Below, in pieces: positions 1 to 9,160 of a stretch of 64,000 nucleotides of DNA. The notes beneath the pieces are model-generated. The model was not told the DNA's origin. It did no database searches and was given only the letters and a program-made list of their open reading frames with translations. The DNA comes from DATBGO01 sp963840095 (GTDB lineage Bacteria > Actinomycetota > Actinomycetes > Streptosporangiales > Streptosporangiaceae), in the NCBI GenBank assembly GCA_963840095.1, contig CAWIXN010000014.1, positions 124,001-188,000 of the forward strand, in the 5' to 3' direction. How positions within the stretch are numbered: position 1 is the first letter of the stretch; each line of letters begins with the position of its first letter. A program made the position numbers and the translations under genes.

Positions 1-697
1 GCAGGCCCCAGGCGTTGACATGGAACATCGGCACGACCGGGCACACTACCTCCCGCTGGCCGAGCGCCAGGCCATCGGTCGTGGCTGAGGCCAGCGAGTG
101 CAGCACGATCGCGCGGTGCGAGTAGGCCACCCCCTTCGGGCGGCCCGTGGTGCCCGAGGTGTAGCACATGGCGGCCGCCTCAAGCTCATCCAGGCGTGGC
201 CGGGCGAACTCCTCCGGCTCCGCGGCGATGAGCTCCGCACCGTCGATCATGCCGTCGGGGGCCTGCGTGCCGTTCGTCCAGACCACGACATGCTTGAGGC
301 TCACCTGCCCGCGCACCTGGTCCAGCACGGGCAGCAGCACATCGTCGACGAGCAGCACCGAGTCGCCGGCATGGTTCACGATGTAGGTGAGGTCCTCAGC
401 GGATAGCCGCGGGTTCAGTGTGTGAAGCACTCCGCCCATGAGCGGCACGCCGAAGTATGCCTCCAGGTGAGTCGCGTTATTCCAGCTCAGGGTCGCCACT
501 CGGTCACCTCGGCCGACGCCGAGCCGGGTCAGCGCGCCAGCGAGCTGGTGGGCATGGCGCCGCACCTCGCCGTAGCTGGAGCGGGCGAGCGACCGATCCG
601 GCCGGCGGCTCACCACTTCCACCTCGGGGAAGTAAAGCGACGCGCGGTCCAGCAGCAGCGGCACCGTAAGCGGGTAATCCATCATCAAGCCATCCAC
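1..697 (-). CDS. AMP-dependent acyl-CoA synthetase, C-terminus cut by window edge
   Basis: About 232 N-terminal residues of an adenylate-forming enzyme that would activate a fatty acid to its acyl-CoA through an acyl-adenylate. The frame stays open to base 1, so the C-terminal half lies outside the window. The translation has the conserved phosphate-binding motif YTSGTTGRPKGV near residue 195, followed by a PMFHVNAWG segment typical of medium/long-chain fatty-acyl-CoA synthetases. I chose the GTG at 697 because a strong GGAGGAGG ribosome site lies at 702-709; the ATGs at 685 and 682 have no such site at proper spacing. The family is clear, the chain-length preference is not. Confidence 0.88.
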   Translation of the reverse strand, partial: MDGLMMDYPLTVPLLLDRASLYFPEVEVVSRRPDRSLARSSYGEVRRHAHQLAGALTRLGVGRGDRVATLSWNNATHLEAYFGVPLMGGVLHTLNPRLSAEDLTYIVNHAGDSVLLVDDVLLPVLDQVRGQVSLKHVVVWTNGTQAPDGMIDGAELIAAEPEEFARPRLDELEAAAMCYTSGTTGRPKGVAYSHRAIVLHSLASATTDGLALGQREVVCPVVPMFHVNAWGL

Positions 698-983
698 CGG
701 ACCTCCTCCGCCCCGACGTCAGCAGACGCCGCCTTCACTGCGTCAGCCAGCCACGGCCCCGCCTCTGCTCGCGGACGGCACGCGGACCTCAGCCAGCAAC
801 ATCCCTCAACGCCGCCATCATCGGCGAGTCCCTGGAGCCCCGCGCAGAGGCGAACGTCCCAACAGAGGGTGCCAGGCAACCCCTTGCAGCACGCGGTGGC
901 AGGCCGGTGCTCCCACTCCATGCGATCCTGATCCGCAGCGGCGGCGCGCAGCGACTCGGTCAGGGCCGCCGACATTCTGAACT

Positions 984-1655
984 TTAAAGAAACGCGCCGT
1001 TGGCAGTGTCGTAAAGATTGCGCACGTTCGCGCCGAAGTACGGAGAATACGAAACAGAAGGCGTGTCGCCGCCTTGCTGGTATCCGCCAATCAGCCCGTA
1101 GGCCGAGTTACCATCAATAATCCATGGAGACCCAGAGGTTCCGTTGGGATAGCCGTCGCACGTGAATTGGAGTTGCTGCCACTGTGAATACCAAACTGCT
1201 TGCACGGTCGCTTGCACCGGGCTGGTCAGCCCATCGGGATACCCGACAACATCGCATGTCTGCGGGCGAACATCTGTCAGCAGGTTAAGCGAACCCACGC
1301 GGCCCTGCACGTTTGCTCCGACTTTCAGAAAGCAAAAATCGTCATCAATGCTTCGGTTCGCCTGCCAGGCGGAGTCAGTATATGCCTTATGTACATGCCA
1401 GAGATCGTGGGGCGCTTGCCCGTTGGCATAGCCGGGAGCGAATATGATGGTCGAAGCATTCCGGCTGTTGAGAATGTGCGCCGCGGACATGAGCATGTTG
1501 CCGTGCTTGCCCGCCACCACAAAGGCGGTAGCGAAATGTGTAGTCGGCTGCCCGTTACTTGAGTCGAACAGGGCACCGATGTAGGGCACGCCACCGAATT
1601 CTGTAGCCGAGCATCCGCTCATGGTCCCAACCTTTCCGGTATTGAACCCTCGCAC
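984..1655 (-). CDS. trypsin-like serine protease domain protein without a visible signal peptide
   Basis: A 223-residue chymotrypsin-fold protein. The triad is visible: His in MLMSAAHI, Asp in SIDDDFCFLKV, and Ser in GTSGSPW. Relatives are normally secreted, but the only available start is the GTG at 1655, which is preceded in frame by a TAA and gives a mature-like N-terminus with no hydrophobic leader. Either the 5' end has been lost or the protein acts in the cytoplasm. Base composition is clearly less GC-rich than the neighbours, which suggests acquisition. No operon partner is evident; the nearest genes are separated by about 290 bases on each side. Confidence 0.75.
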   Translation of the reverse strand: MRGFNTGKVGTMSGCSATEFGGVPYIGALFDSSNGQPTTHFATAFVVAGKHGNMLMSAAHILNSRNASTIIFAPGYANGQAPHDLWHVHKAYTDSAWQANRSIDDDFCFLKVGANVQGRVGSLNLLTDVRPQTCDVVGYPDGLTSPVQATVQAVWYSQWQQLQFTCDGYPNGTSGSPWIIDGNSAYGLIGGYQQGGDTPSVSYSPYFGANVRNLYDTANGAFL

Positions 1656-1881
1656 GTTATCGTACCAACATTAGCGGCTGTAAACTGCGCGGGCAATGAG
1701 GCGATCTCAGCGGATATCACTTGATGTCGCCGCGCGCTCGAAATGGGTATGGCGGAGAGCAGCCGGTTTGCTGCCGGGATCTTGCTGGCCCGGCGGTGCG
1801 GTGCTGGAGGGTGCGCCAGCGATCATCTTGGACGCTTACCACTCCCGCTGCGCCACCCGGCGGGAGCGCGCCGCTGGCCGC

Positions 1882-1915
1882 CAGGGGCATCCCGGCTGGT
1901 ATCGGGACGCCCCTG
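1882..1915. terminator. hairpin terminator candidate downstream of the 1943-2545 gene
   Basis: Arms CAGGGGCATCCCG and CGGGACGCCCCTG pair at 12 of 13 positions around an 8-base loop. The hairpin begins 28 bases past the stop of the leftward gene. There is no T-run, which is common for actinobacterial terminators. Confidence 0.5.
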
Positions 1916-1942
1916 ATCCGTGCCGCAGGTGCGCGGACTCCG

Positions 1943-2545
1943 TTACGGAAGTGCGGTGTTGGTCAGGCTGCCCGCTCTGACAGCTGTGATCTTGATCCAG
2001 CTCGCCGTGGTGGTGACACCATAGCCAGTGCACTGGAGCTGGACTTTCCCTGGCCGACTGAAGTGGTGCACTACGTTCAGCGACATTGCCGCGTAGTCAG
2101 CATAAGGCTCGCTGTTGCCGGTCAGGACTGTATCTGACCTGTCGACGTCCGCGCCAGCCACCAGCTGGCAGGTGAGCGTGTCGTCGACGTTCTCGCCGTT
2201 CCATACGGTCAGCTTGGCGAAGATGGCATAGTTACCATCGGCCGGGATGCGCAGCGACGCAATCGTGCCCAGCGACGAGGGAAGACTGATCGGCGCGTCA
2301 TGGAAGCCGGAATAAACGGCCGGCCCGGCCGGGCCTCCTGCTGCTGGTGCATTCAGGCTGAGCGTGCTGTCGCTGCCATCGCAGCGGGTCGCCGCGTAGA
2401 GGCCGCCGCCCTGGTGGTGGACGCACACGGTGATACTGCCCGGGCTCGCGTTCGCGGCATATGCGCCGCTGGCCGCGCCCGCGACCATCGCTGATGCGCT
2501 CAGGGCGATGAATAGCGTGCGCTTGGACCGCAACAGTCTTAACAT
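1943..2545 (-). CDS. secreted protein of unknown function
   Basis: A 200-residue protein beginning MLRLLRSKRTLFIALSAS, a classic Sec signal peptide with a basic n-region, a hydrophobic core and an AYAANA cleavage region near residue 30. The mature part has two separated cysteines (CVHH, TRCDGS) and later TCQLVAG and LQCTGYG, and looks beta-rich (ASLRIPADGNYAIFAKLTVWN). This pattern is common in exported actinobacterial proteins that I cannot assign to a function. The ATG at 2545 follows a GGAG-type ribosome site. It is transcribed alone, with a hairpin after the stop. Export is well supported; any role is unknown. Confidence 0.75.
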   Translation of the reverse strand: MLRLLRSKRTLFIALSASAMVAGAASGAYAANASPGSITVCVHHQGGGLYAATRCDGSDSTLSLNAPAAGGPAGPAVYSGFHDAPISLPSSLGTIASLRIPADGNYAIFAKLTVWNGENVDDTLTCQLVAGADVDRSDTVLTGNSEPYADYAAMSLNVVHHFSRPGKVQLQCTGYGVTTTASWIKITAVRAGSLTNTALP

Positions 2546-2761
2546 GGTCCGCTCCTCTGCTTGACCCGGGCGTCCTGACGGCGCCTGATGTTTGGAATGG
2601 TGCTCCGGAATGGCAGGAGGTCAGGAACTCGCCGCACCCCCCCGGCGCCGATGAAGAGCAGCGAGCGCCGCATCAGATACATCCGCTCTGGAGCTGGCCG
2701 AAGCGGTGGATGTAGCGCGGGCCGATCGGCAGCGTGTCGCCGGCCGCAGAGCGCGGAGTCG

Positions 2762-3382
2762 CTAGGTCGGAGCCAGCTGCGTCTCAGCCAGGCCGCCGGC
2801 GTAAAAGCGCCGGACCGCATCGAGCAGCTCATCAAGCTGCGGCCACCATGGCCCGTGCTCCAGGGAGCTGAGCGTCTGCAGCAGGCCGCTGATCTGGGCA
2901 GCAGAGCTGTCCGCGATGCCGGTGACCGCGACCCGGCGCGGGCGCACGGCGCGCAGCGGGCCCAGGTAGAAGTCGGGGCCAGTACCGTCGGGCCGGACCG
3001 GAGCCATGACCAGGTAGTAGTCGGGCAGCTCGAACTGCTTGGCTCGCCAGGCAGCCAGCGCCTCCGCGGCGCGCTCCTCGAATCCGGCGGCTCCCCGCGA
3101 CCCGCCCGGCAGGTCCCACATCGCCCGCCATTCCGCTGCGACGTCGGCGAGTGGGTCATCGGGCACGACTACGTACGTCGACCGCCGCCGCGCCGCTTCC
3201 CGCATGGCCCGCGCTCCTGGCTCCCAGCCGGACCGCGCCGCGGGTTCCTCAGCAGCCCGCTGATCCGCCCCGGTAGCGGGAGCGCGGGCGACGGAGACGT
3301 TCCGAGAACGTGCGAGCCCGGCAAGTAGCCCGTCGCCTACCTCGCCGACCAGGACAACCACGGTCGAAGACTCGCGTCGCAT
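2762..3382 (-). CDS. hypothetical protein, about 206 residues
   Basis: The start was set at the ATG at 3382 (MRRESSTVVVLVGEVG), because upstream in-frame sequence is arginine-rich and looks non-coding. The N-terminal VVVLVGEVGDGLLAGL could be the first strand and helix of an alpha/beta domain. The middle contains a charged, alanine-rich stretch and then FELPDYYLVMAPVRPDGTGP, followed by a C-terminal helix ending AGGLAETQLAPT. No family was recognised and no catalytic motif stands out. It lies 62 bases after the nucleotidyltransferase gene on the same strand, so the two may be co-transcribed. Confidence 0.55.
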   Translation of the reverse strand: MRRESSTVVVLVGEVGDGLLAGLARSRNVSVARAPATGADQRAAEEPAARSGWEPGARAMREAARRRSTYVVVPDDPLADVAAEWRAMWDLPGGSRGAAGFEERAAEALAAWRAKQFELPDYYLVMAPVRPDGTGPDFYLGPLRAVRPRRVAVTGIADSSAAQISGLLQTLSSLEHGPWWPQLDELLDAVRRFYAGGLAETQLAPT

Positions 3383-3444
3383 CGGCCTGATTCTATGACC
3401 TCGCCTCGCCTCGTCGCTGCGGCGCAACGTCCAAAGCCCGCCGG

Positions 3445-4167
3445 CTATGTCCACGCAGGCAGGTTGAGGAGGCCGCTTATCTCGGCCGTCAGCGCCACGA
3501 GATCGCCGATGCGGTCGGCGAGGCAATACTGAACGCCTTCCAGCCCGGACTGCTCCACGATCCGCTTCTCGTTCAGCGCCCACCTTGCCTGCGCCGCGAG
3601 CCGGCCTTCGGCCGTGGCGAGCACCGCCTGAGTCAGGTTCGCCAGGCAAGCCACACGGTCGCCGCGCACCGCATGGACCTCGGCGAAATGCCTGGCGCCC
3701 GCCGCCAGCTGATACCAGACCGGTGGTGCTGTCTCTTGCAGGCGGCGCGGGAAGGAGGGCCGGGGAAGTTCGCCAGCGAGTACCCTGCCTTGCGCCAGTT
3801 CCCCGGTCACGATGTAAGTGGCAATCCCCGCGACATACCCGACCTCGCGCTCGATGTGAAAGCGCCCCGCTTGCGCTTCTGCGGTCCAGTGCAGAACCTC
3901 GTCCAGGTCACGGTAGATGAGGTCGACCCTGACACCAGCAATGTCGAGCCAGGCCCCGCCGTTGACGATCCGCCCCCATTCGCCCGGTGCGAATACCTGG
4001 CCCGGCCAGCCAAGCGCGATGACATCGGCCGGGTCAATGGTGTCGCGGTAGTAGAGCCCGAAATCCCAGTCGGAGTCGTCGGAAGCTGTGCCGGCCGCCC
4101 GTGAGCCGCCGAGCGTTACCGCGACCACCCCGGGGATCTCCGCGAGCCGGCCCGCGATATGTTCCAT
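3445..4167 (-). CDS. nucleotidyltransferase-domain protein
   Basis: A 240-residue protein with the polymerase-beta-type nucleotidyltransferase signature GGSRAAGTASDDSDWD near residue 20: the GS motif followed by two spaced aspartates that would hold metal. A third acidic strand (GVRVDLIYRD) follows near residue 85. The rest is helical and resembles the C-terminal part of kanamycin-nucleotidyltransferase-like proteins. It would transfer a nucleoside monophosphate to an unidentified acceptor. The ATG at 4167 was preferred over upstream codons because GGAGGAG sits a few bases before it and the upstream sequence is arginine repeats. The substrate cannot be deduced. Confidence 0.8.
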   Translation of the reverse strand: MEHIAGRLAEIPGVVAVTLGGSRAAGTASDDSDWDFGLYYRDTIDPADVIALGWPGQVFAPGEWGRIVNGGAWLDIAGVRVDLIYRDLDEVLHWTAEAQAGRFHIEREVGYVAGIATYIVTGELAQGRVLAGELPRPSFPRRLQETAPPVWYQLAAGARHFAEVHAVRGDRVACLANLTQAVLATAEGRLAAQARWALNEKRIVEQSGLEGVQYCLADRIGDLVALTAEISGLLNLPAWT

Positions 4168-4464
4168 GTCCGCTCCTCCGCGATCCCGCCGCCTGCCTGG
4201 CTGGCTGTGAACGAATCGGCCAGCAGCTGGTCGTCGACGGCGGCGAACTCGCCGGCGGCACCGCATCATCGCGCGGAACCGCATTCGCACGGAACGCATT
4301 CGCACGGACGGCAGCCGCGGCAGGCGGCTGCACTCCAGGCTGACCGCGTCCTAGGTCCGACACGATCTGCGGCCAGTCAGGATTCTGGCGCAGGGACGCG
4401 CGATCCGGGTAGTCGTCAATGTAGCGTTCGGGTAAAGCAGGCCTGCTCCGCTAAGGAGAACGCG

Positions 4465-5022
4465 ATGATGCACCGAATCCGTAGAACGACGGCTGGGCTC
4501 GCACTTGGCATCGCCCTCACTGCGTCCTGCCTCAGCGTCACGGCCGTCGCGCAGGCCGCCCCGGCCAGGCCGGCCGGGACTGGCTCCTTCAAGACCTGGC
4601 CGGCCGCACAGAAGGCGGCCGGATTCAAGCTGGTCAAACCGCGCAAGACCGACGGTCTGAAACAGGCCGGCCGGATCGATGTCCTCAGGTGCGAGGTCTT
4701 CGGCGAGATGTCCGCGCGCCTCGTCGCCGCTAGCTACGGCAAGCCGTCCAAGATCTTCCTGGGCATCGAGCAGAACAATTCCGGCGGCCCATGTGGCAAT
4801 ATCGGCGTGGCCAAGGACCTGGGCCGGTACCGGGTCCATGGCGTCTGGGCCTATCTCATCGGCGAATGCGGCCTGCCTGAGTTGCCGGTCTCCTGCAGCT
4901 CCCGCAACATCTGGCTGTACCTGAGCTGGACCAAGCACCACGTCTTCTACCAGGCGTCTTCCCATGACCAGCGGCGCGCTACGATCGTCGGCTTCGCTCG
5001 CGGCCTGGTGCCGGTCAGCTGA
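4465..5022 (+). CDS. secreted protein of unknown function
   Basis: A 185-residue exported protein. The start ATG at 4465 follows AAGGAGAA. The N-terminus MMHRIRRTTAGLALGIAL is a Sec signal peptide, with likely cleavage after AQAA near residue 33. The mature region begins with GTGSFKTWPAAQKAAGFKL, a segment found in small actinobacterial secreted proteins, and contains paired cysteines (RCEVFGE, GGPCGN, GECGLPE, VSCSS) that could form disulfides. No enzyme motif is visible. A hairpin follows 32 bases after the stop, so it is probably monocistronic. Confidence 0.72.
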   Translation: MMHRIRRTTAGLALGIALTASCLSVTAVAQAAPARPAGTGSFKTWPAAQKAAGFKLVKPRKTDGLKQAGRIDVLRCEVFGEMSARLVAASYGKPSKIFLGIEQNNSGGPCGNIGVAKDLGRYRVHGVWAYLIGECGLPELPVSCSSRNIWLYLSWTKHHVFYQASSHDQRRATIVGFARGLVPVS

Positions 5023-5053
5023 GCTGAGCCGCAGGCGCTCGACCCGCCCATCA

Positions 5054-5078
5054 ACGGAGCGTTCTACTAACGCGCCGT
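5054..5078. terminator. hairpin terminator candidate after the 4465-5022 gene
   Basis: Arms ACGGAGCGTT and AACGCGCCGT pair at 9 of 10 positions around a 5-base loop, 32 bases after the stop codon. There is no U-tract. Confidence 0.4.
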
Positions 5079-5186
5079 AGCAGCCGGCCCGGCCGCGGTG
5101 CTTCCGGGGCAGCGGGCGAACGGGCCGGCGAACCCGGGTCAGGCCGGCTTCGTGAATTCTCGTACTGCCCGGGCGGACGGCGTTGA

Positions 5187-5573
5187 TGGGCGGGGCATGC
5201 CGTTGTCGCCGAGGTCGTTGAGGACAGCCGGCAGGCCTCCCTGCGCGCCCATCAAAGCGACATGATGGACCAGCTCGTCGCAATGGCCGCCGAGATCCTC
5301 GCTGGCCGCGCGGGGATGAGCCCGCACGACCCGGAGCCGCAGATCATCGCCACCGCCCTGCTCGGCCTGTGGCGCATCCAGTTCCAGGCCCTGTCGAAAT
5401 ACCTGGACGGCACCCGCGCACCCGCGCAGCTCCACCGGGCCGTTACCGCTGACGTCCGCCGCGCAGCCCAGCTCATCAACGCCGGGCTCAGCTCCTTCAC
5501 CGCCCTCACGCCCATCCCCGGCCCGCGACCGGACACTCCCGCCGCCGACGCCACCGAGCCCGCATCTCGGTGA
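5187..5573 (+). pseudogene. 5'-truncated TetR-family regulator remnant
   Basis: The open frame downstream of an in-frame TGA near 5184 encodes about 128 residues resembling only the C-terminal ligand-binding half of a TetR/AcrR regulator. A helical core EPQIIATALLGLWRIQFQAL is preceded by a QASLRAHQSDMMDQLV helix. The N-terminal helix-turn-helix is missing and there is no start codon with a ribosome site at a domain boundary; the first ATG is 5262. I read this as a decayed regulator rather than a working small protein. It sits between the secreted protein and a thioesterase on the opposite strand. Confidence 0.6.
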
Positions 5574-5674
5574 GCGTCCCCGGACGGTACGTTCCGGAAG
5601 TACGCCGCACAGCGGATCGGCCCTGGGCGGGCGCGGCTCGTTCACAGGACCGGCAGGCGCCTGGTCGCAGCCCT

Positions 5675-6094
5675 TCAATCGGTGCTTGTCCGGGAGGGGG
5701 CGGTGGTCATGGCTACGGTCAGTCGCGTGCGCTCGGCCTCGGTGAACGGGACCGGCTTGCGGCGGCCGGGATCCCAGCGAACCGTGACGACGCGCGCCTG
5801 CGCCGCGGCCTCCTTTGCTGGCGTGAGGATCGTTTCGCGGGTCGTCAGACTGGTCGTTCCCAGGCGTTCTACCTCAATTCGCACCGTCACCCGCCGGTCC
5901 GGGTAGCGGACCTCGGCGTGCAGATCAACTTCAATCCGGACCACCACGTAGTTTGGATCACTGCCCAGGATCTGCGTGAAGAAGGCGTCCCGGCCCTCCT
6001 CAAGGTAGGTCAGGAACACGGCGTGATTGACATGACCCAGAGCGTCCACGTCACGCCACCTGACGTCGACCGGATGCTCGAAGATCGCGCTCAC
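5675..6094 (-). CDS. acyl-CoA thioesterase, 4HBT hot-dog fold
   Basis: A 139-residue protein of the 4-hydroxybenzoyl-CoA thioesterase/YbgC type. The diagnostic start VRWRDVDALGHVNHAVFLTY contains the catalytic aspartate region and the GHVNH turn, followed by LEEGRDAFF helix residues. It would hydrolyse an acyl-CoA thioester to the free acid and CoA in the cytosol. The length is normal for a single hot-dog domain. The gene is monocistronic and divergent from the 6345 ATPase across about 250 bases that hold no recognisable gene. The substrate is unknown. Confidence 0.85.
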   Translation of the reverse strand: MSAIFEHPVDVRWRDVDALGHVNHAVFLTYLEEGRDAFFTQILGSDPNYVVVRIEVDLHAEVRYPDRRVTVRIEVERLGTTSLTTRETILTPAKEAAAQARVVTVRWDPGRRKPVPFTEAERTRLTVAMTTAPSRTSTD

Positions 6095-6344
6095 CCCTGG
6101 CTACTCACTCCGCTGTCCGACGTCCTCACCACCGATGATGCCAGCCGAGTCTGTCGGTAAGATGGCCAGCAGCCCGGAGACGTGCATGACGAACCGTCGC
6201 ACGTCTGTCTGATCGCCGGTGGACGGCGAGCGGGCCATTGATCACCTGTCCGCCGTCTGTCCGCGGGATCTGGCTCTCCTCCGGCAGGTCGAAGTCGGTT
6301 GTCCGGTCGTCTAGCAGCGGGGACAGGATCTACGGAGGTCACTG

Positions 6345-8831
6345 GTGGCAGCTGACTACGAGAAGATCCGCGACGAGAACATCGCCCGCTACGGCTGGGA
6401 CACGGCTGTGCTCGACCTGCTCGGGCAGCTTTACAGCGAGCGCACCCACTTTATCTTCGAGCTGATCCAGAACGCCGAGGATGCTGGCGCGACCGAGCTG
6501 GCCTTCGAGCTGTTCGAAGATCACCTCGAGGTTTGCCACGATGGGCGGCCCTTCACGGAAGCCGACATCCGCGGCGTGTGCGGGGTGGGCAAGAGCAGGA
6601 AATCCGGGGATCTCACGAAGATCGGCAAGTTCGGCATCGGCTTCAAGTCGGTGTACGCGTACACCAGGACCCCGCGGATCCACAGTTCGGGCGAGCATTT
6701 CCGGATCGAGAACTACGTCCGCCCGTTCCCTGCGGACCCGCTGGAAGGGCCCGTGTCCGGGACCCTCTTCGTTTTCCCCTTCGACCATGACGCCCTCCCG
6801 CCGGCCACAGCCGTCCAGGAGATCGCCGCAGCCCTGAACAAGATCGAGCCAGGCACCCTGCTGTTCCTCAGGAACATCGAGCGCCTGCGGGTGGGCGGCG
6901 TTCAGATCGCCAGCTCGGTCCTCGAGCGCGCGGCGGTCGGCGGCACCGGTTCAAGCCGCCACGTCACCCTGGTCAAGGGGCGTGCTCGCGGCGCCGAGGA
7001 GTGGTTGGTCTGGGACCGCCAGCTCGACGTGCTCGGTCATCCGGTTCACCGGGTCGAGATCGCATTGCGCGTTTACCGTGCGAACGGCCAATTCCGGCTC
7101 GTCAGCCGGGATGAATCCCCGCTGGTGGTGTTCTTCCCGACGCAGAAGGAAACCTTTCTTGGTTTCTTGATCCAGGGTCCTTACCGCACGACGCCCGCCC
7201 GCGACAACGTGCCCGAGCACGACCCGTCGAATCAGGCCCTGGTCCGCGAGACAGCGGCGCTGCTCGCTGACGTGCTCACCGAACTCCGCGACAGCGGGCT
7301 CCTCACGGTGGATGTCCTGCAGGCGCTGCCGCTCGACGCCGCGCGCTTCCGGCCGGGCACGATGTTCCGCCCGTTGTACGACACGGTGCGCACGGCGCTG
7401 GCCCGGGAGCAGCTCATTCCGCTGGCGGAGGGCGGCTACGGCGCTGCCGGGGAAGTGAAGCTGACCTGCGACGCGGGACTTCGCGAGCTTCTCCGCCCGC
7501 AGCAGCTCGGCGTGCTCTACGGAGCCGGCCAGCCGCTGGCCTTCGCGCCTGAGTCCATCACGGAGCACCGGACGCCTCTGCTGTGGAGGTACCTCCGAGA
7601 AGAGATTCGTATCGATGAGGTCACGCCGGAGGCCTTGGTCACCAGACTCACACGCGAATTTCTGGCCGGGCAGTCGGACGCGTGGACCGGCCGCTTCTAT
7701 GCCTTCCTCGACCGGCACTCCGCTCTGTGGAGAGCGCCGGAATTCGCGGGCGAACTGCCGGGCCCCGCGCGGGCCAGGCCGATCATCCGGCTCGAGGACG
7801 GCCGCCAGGTAATGCCCTTTGACGCCGGGGACCGCCCGGCCGCATATCTTCCGGGCCCGGCCGGGACCGGTTTCCCGACGGTCCGCCGCGCCGTCGCAGA
7901 CGTTCCCGGTGCGCGGCGGTTCCTGGAATCGCTCAGGTTCTCCGAGCCGGACGTGGTGGCCGAGGTACTGGACAACGTCCTGCCTCGCTACCGCGGCCTG
8001 GACGTTGCGGATCTGGACGCGGCACAGCACGAGGCTGATATTGAACGCGTCTCCCGCGCGCTGGCAGAGTCGGCTGCCTGCCGGCGGCCGGGGCTTGTTG
8101 AGCAGCTGCAGCAGACCGCCTTCCTGATCGGAGAGAACGCCGCGACGGGTGAGCGGCGCCTTATGGAGCCGACCATGTTGTACCAGCGGACCAAGGAGCT
8201 GGAGATCTACTTTGACGGGAATCCCGATGCCTGGTTCGCTGACGACGCCTACGGGCCGTGGCTGGTTCAGCTGCGCGGCATGGGCGTCCGGAAGGACGTG
8301 GAGCTTCGCGCCCGAGACACCGACCAGCTCGGATACGTAGTTATCGCCGATGAATTCGCCCGGCACGAGCGCGGCCTCGGGGGGTTTGATCCTGAAGCGG
8401 AGATCGACGGCCTGGACTTCGCGCTGCGCCACCCGGGCCAGGCCCGATCAGAATACGTCTGGAACGTCTTGCTCGCGCCGAACCGGCACCTCGTCGCCGG
8501 AGTCGTCGAGAAGTCAGTTCGCCTGGAGTTCAGGGACTCCAGCGGGGAGAACACCAGATCGGCGATCGGCATGGCGGCGACCGCCGCAGCATGGCTCCCC
8601 GGACCGGACGGGGCATTCCACCGGCCAGCCGGGCTCTCGCTTGATGACCTGCCGCCGACCTACACGCGGGACGAGGCGCTGGCGAAGGCTCTGGGCATGA
8701 TCCAGTCAGCGGTGGCGGAAGCCAGCCGCCAGCTCGGCCTTCCGCCGGAAGTCCTGCTGGGCCTGAGCGCGCACCCGGACCTGGTAGCCGCAATAGAACT
8801 CGAACTCAGAAACCGGGCTGCCGGCGGCTGA
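6345..8831 (+). CDS. large sacsin-like GHKL ATPase protein
   Basis: An 828-residue protein whose first 200 residues form an HSP90/sacsin-type GHKL ATP-binding domain. The N-box is FELIQNAEDAGATE near residue 35, the G1 region is CHDGRPFTEADIRG, and the G2 lid is IGKFGIGFKSVY near residue 105. The remaining 600 residues contain no second domain I recognise. Start GTG at 6345 is preceded by ACGGAGGT. Such proteins are chaperone-like or belong to anti-phage systems in some genomes, but here no nuclease, helicase or methylase partner lies next to it. Confidence is high for the ATPase fold and low for any role. Confidence 0.85.
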   Translation: MAADYEKIRDENIARYGWDTAVLDLLGQLYSERTHFIFELIQNAEDAGATELAFELFEDHLEVCHDGRPFTEADIRGVCGVGKSRKSGDLTKIGKFGIGFKSVYAYTRTPRIHSSGEHFRIENYVRPFPADPLEGPVSGTLFVFPFDHDALPPATAVQEIAAALNKIEPGTLLFLRNIERLRVGGVQIASSVLERAAVGGTGSSRHVTLVKGRARGAEEWLVWDRQLDVLGHPVHRVEIALRVYRANGQFRLVSRDESPLVVFFPTQKETFLGFLIQGPYRTTPARDNVPEHDPSNQALVRETAALLADVLTELRDSGLLTVDVLQALPLDAARFRPGTMFRPLYDTVRTALAREQLIPLAEGGYGAAGEVKLTCDAGLRELLRPQQLGVLYGAGQPLAFAPESITEHRTPLLWRYLREEIRIDEVTPEALVTRLTREFLAGQSDAWTGRFYAFLDRHSALWRAPEFAGELPGPARARPIIRLEDGRQVMPFDAGDRPAAYLPGPAGTGFPTVRRAVADVPGARRFLESLRFSEPDVVAEVLDNVLPRYRGLDVADLDAAQHEADIERVSRALAESAACRRPGLVEQLQQTAFLIGENAATGERRLMEPTMLYQRTKELEIYFDGNPDAWFADDAYGPWLVQLRGMGVRKDVELRARDTDQLGYVVIADEFARHERGLGGFDPEAEIDGLDFALRHPGQARSEYVWNVLLAPNRHLVAGVVEKSVRLEFRDSSGENTRSAIGMAATAAAWLPGPDGAFHRPAGLSLDDLPPTYTRDEALAKALGMIQSAVAEASRQLGLPPEVLLGLSAHPDLVAAIELELRNRAAGG

Positions 8832-8849
8832 GGTCCCGAGGGGCAGCCG

Positions 8850-8966
8850 TCGAGCCGGCGGCGGGGTTGGTGTAGCTCCACCGACCTGCGCGGCCACGGC
8901 AACAGCGACGCCACGTTCACCTCCTACGGTGCCGAGACCTGGAACTTCAACCTGACCATCCCCTGA
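8850..8966 (+). pseudogene. possible alpha/beta-hydrolase fragment
   Basis: Immediately after the ATPase gene one frame reads STDLRGHGNSDATFTSYG before a TGA at 8964. DLRGHGNSD is the strand-and-turn sequence that precedes the nucleophile region in many alpha/beta hydrolases. No start codon, nucleophile elbow or other hydrolase part accompanies it, and the tail (ETWNFNLTIP) does not fit the family. It may be a relic left by a deletion; chance similarity is possible because the matching stretch is short. Confidence 0.3.
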
Positions 8967-9160
8967 ACCAGGCCGAGCGCGCAGCTGCCAGGAAATCGCA
9001 GGTGAGAGGCGTCATTCGCCGGATACGGCGACCAGGCCTTCAGCAAAATTTCAGGAAAGCAGGAGCAGGCACCCGGGGGTCCCTGGGACTTTTCTCCAGA
9101 TTGGAGCCTGAATCTCGGGATCAGCAAATCAGATGCCTATGTGCAGGAGAGCGGATCCCG

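Noticed and set aside
685..975. Minus-strand frame upstream of the acyl-CoA synthetase
   Set aside because: No domain, and it overlaps the ribosome site and start of the synthetase gene.
6951..8432. 493-codon minus-strand open frame within the sacsin-like gene
   Set aside because: Only a GC-driven shadow; the plus-strand protein has GHKL motifs, a ribosome site and coherent composition.
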